Below, one piece after another: positions 63,001 to 64,000 of a DNA stretch of 64,000 bases. The notes beneath the pieces are model-generated. The model saw only the letters and a program-made list of their open reading frames with translations. It was not told where the DNA came from and did no database searches. Within the stretch, counting starts at the first letter, position 1. Each line of letters begins with the position of its first letter. This DNA comes from Norana najaformis (taxonomy: Eukaryota; Annelida; Clitellata; Crassiclitellata; Hormogastridae), in assembly GCA_964023275.1 (NCBI GenBank), contig OZ029918.1, forward strand, positions 30,078,704 through 30,142,703, in the 5' to 3' direction. The translations under genes and the position numbers were made by a program.

Positions 63001-63942
63001 CATTGGTGATTTTTCTAGTTATCTGAGCGTTAGCACCATAGAGGTGAATTTTTTATTCTTGCTGAACTCTAACACTACTTTGGCTAGCATTGACAGAGCT
63101 TTTGTGAGGTACTTAAAAGGTGCTATATAAAATGTCTAGAAGCATACATTAGCTCATGCTAGGTTAGACAATAATAGGAATGTAACCTTAGGAAAGACGT
63201 GAGCAGTTAATGTGTAGACAGTCAACAGCCACTTTCTGCCAGTGTTGTTGAACTTCATGCCAGAGTTGTTGATGAGTCTTGGTGCTGGTCTGAAAAGCAT
63301 CAAATGTATTTGCAGTCTAAGTTTCAGAACCTTTTAGAGGTTCCTAAAAGGCGATATATAAATGTCCAGCTGCATACACTCAGAACTGTTGGCATTATAA
63401 AATTCAACAGTGATTTGATCTGAATATGTAAATAACTGTATAGGATATACAATATTATACATACATAAGGCTGTCATAAATTTCAACCGTGATTCAATAT
63501 GAATACAGAAATATCCAGATAGGATTATAACAGTATCCAGATTGGATACACATAAATACAGCCGTTGTCGTTATGAAATTCAACAGTGGATGCTTCATTG
63601 CTGTGGTAGGTTGAAATGAAGAACGCATCAGAACTGACTGCAGTTGATGGAACCCTCAACAGATCAGCGGAAAGAAGCAGCCTTGAACCTTTTCCTCAGC
63701 GCGAAGCTGTTTCACAGGTGTCACAGCCTGATGACTGTGCATCGCAGTTCAAATCGCCTCTGCTGCAGCAGCTTCTCACCGGAAGAGCAAAGCCACAAGC
63801 CATTGTAGTGGGTGGCTTTCTTGATGCTAACAAGAGAAACACAAACATTGAGGCACCAGAGGCAATGAGTTGCTTGTATGAGGAACCGAAAACGACGGAA
63901 GAACCAAGTCGAATTGTTCTGTCGCAGGAAATGGCAAGTTAG
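51025..63942 (+). CDS. MAP7/ensconsin-family microtubule-associated protein
   Basis: MAP7 proteins bind microtubules and recruit kinesin-1. Ten exons: 51025-51061, 51425-51840, 54421-54502, 57501-57701, 58668-59815, 60689-60882, 61506-61686, 62076-62180, 62704-62754, 63610-63942. Total 2,748 nt, 915 aa. The diagnostic part is the charged coiled coil of exons 6-9 (about residues 660-805), from AKLAEKRKEAREKAERDAEE to LERKKRLEKIMQRVKT, which matches the MAP7 domain with its RLEEIMKR-type end. Residues about 20-95 are SPP-containing repeats (SENVSPP, PENTSPL, ETASPPTG). Exon 5 (residues 246-628) is a lysine-, serine- and proline-rich disordered linker that could bind microtubules. The usual N-terminal coiled coil of vertebrate MAP7 is not seen. 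Intron 1 would use GC-AG splice ends. The first three exons are less certain than exons 5-10. The stop lies 58 bases from the window edge. Confidence 0.83.
51841..54420. other. MAP7-like gene intron 2
   Basis: A 2.6 kb AT-rich intron. It contains TCATCATCATCATCATTATC at about 52643-52663 and a loose run of TAGTGTACA-type words at 53030-53230. No clear transposon or conserved exon was seen. Confidence 0.5.
54845..55135 (+). mobile_element. SINE, family S2
   Basis: The head GACATGGTGGTCTGTCGG with a degenerate B box is followed by GCAAGGTGTTTGCACACAAG, AGCAGTATAATGCGATAGTG and GGACCTGTGGATTCGTTCAC, as in the copy at 32760-33010. It lies in an intron of the MAP7-like gene. Confidence 0.65.
56373..56503. 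repeat. 33-bp minisatellite, about 4 units
   Basis: AACTGAATTTGAGTTTTGGG plus GTTTTGCACTTCT repeats about four times with few changes. The 33-bp period yields an 11-residue repeat in one frame, not thought to be coding. Confidence 0.9.
57000..57235. repeat. Degenerate ATAACA-rich tract
   Basis: Loose repetition of ATAACAACC / TATAACACA words with no exact period, likely an old decayed tandem repeat. A shorter stretch of the same kind is at 38318-38350. Confidence 0.5.
57930..58045 (-). mobile_element. tRNA-derived SINE, family S3
   Basis: The minus strand reads GGCATAGCAGCCAATTGGG, GTAGAGCACTCGGCTAGC (A-box region), then TGTTCAAGCCTCCC (B box) and a TTGAGCAAATCCTT body. It lies in an intron of the MAP7-like gene. 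Confidence 0.7.
61330..61456 (+). mobile_element. SINE 3' part, family S6, TTAGA tail
   Basis: TTGAAGCGACCGTTGATTG, GAGCATTATGATAGTGGCGC and CATTAGATTAGATTAGAG match 34860-34992. It ends about 50 bp before exon 7 of the MAP7-like gene. Confidence 0.7.
62225..62290 (+). mobile_element. Retroposon tail, family S7
   Basis: CGCTTTTGTGAGGTTTTTAA and GACACTGTATTAAATGTC resemble the end of the copy at 62995-63150. Short and decayed. Confidence 0.4.
62995..63150 (+). mobile_element. Retroposon, family S7
   Basis: GGGCCCACCATTGGTGATTT, TTATCTGAGCGTTAGCACC and GTGAGGTACTTAAAAGGTGC followed by TATATAAAATGT, the best copy of the family. Its 3' end (AAAAGG[CT]GCTATATAAA) is the kind seen on CR1/L2-mobilised SINEs. 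Confidence 0.6.
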
Positions 63943-64000
63943 AAAGCGAGTCTAGGAGCTATGGAGTTGGAAGTCCATATCTTGTTGATTGAATTTAGTG

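Noticed and set aside
63920-63942. Possible further GC donor (ATG|GCAAGT) extending the MAP7-like gene
   Set aside because: The donor has TG rather than AG before it and an in-frame stop follows at once, so a terminal exon is simpler.

Overview
This 64 kb window is animal nuclear DNA. It has intron-containing genes with GT-AG splice sites, long introns, tRNA-derived SINEs, non-LTR retrotransposon fragments, an LTR retroelement and (TA)n, (TC)n and (CATA)n arrays. Nothing is bacterial or organellar. The many TAGGCCTA-type words and several coexisting tRNA-SINE families fit a marine invertebrate; I lean weakly to an echinoderm or another deuterostome, but no gene here proves it.

Layout. 1-560: GC-rich minisatellite with a period of about 60 bp. 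1036-1840: last two exons of a diverged WEE1 paralogue. 2053-9618: a CATA/TAGGC-type simple repeat interrupted by a 7.2 kb minus-strand LTR element in the order LTR-internal-LTR-internal-LTR. 9619-14299: gene-poor DNA with SINE remnants. 14597-21260 (+): complete WEE1-family kinase, eight coding exons, 610 aa. 22764-29383 (-): complete mitochondrial ribosomal protein L21, seven exons, 194 aa. 30271-39748 (+): complete holocarboxylase synthetase (biotin-protein ligase), ten exons, 821 aa. 39749-44194: intergenic DNA with a 460-bp terminal-inverted-repeat element, LINE and SINE pieces, and a long (AT)n tract. 44195-47091 (+): divergent bHLH protein, three coding exons, 476 aa. 47092-51024: intergenic DNA with a 21-bp minisatellite and a SINE hairpin. 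51025-63942 (+): MAP7/ensconsin-family microtubule protein, ten coding exons, 915 aa, ending just inside the right edge.

The exon models were joined by hand. Every junction keeps the reading frame, each total coding length is a multiple of three, and each complete model ends at a stop codon. The genes are unrelated housekeeping and regulatory genes (cell-cycle kinase, mitochondrial translation, biotin metabolism, transcription, microtubules) and form no pathway. WEE1 and MRPL21 converge. MRPL21 and HLCS are divergent with 887 bp between their start codons.

The most notable observations are the two-unit, three-LTR retroelement with nearly identical copies, the upstream WEE1-like 3' end, the near-perfect SINE inverted repeat at 50018-50504, a 58-bp palindrome in an HLCS intron, and a MAP7-type gene with an SPP-repeat N terminus and a predicted GC-AG first intron. 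I saw no undescribed multi-gene system.
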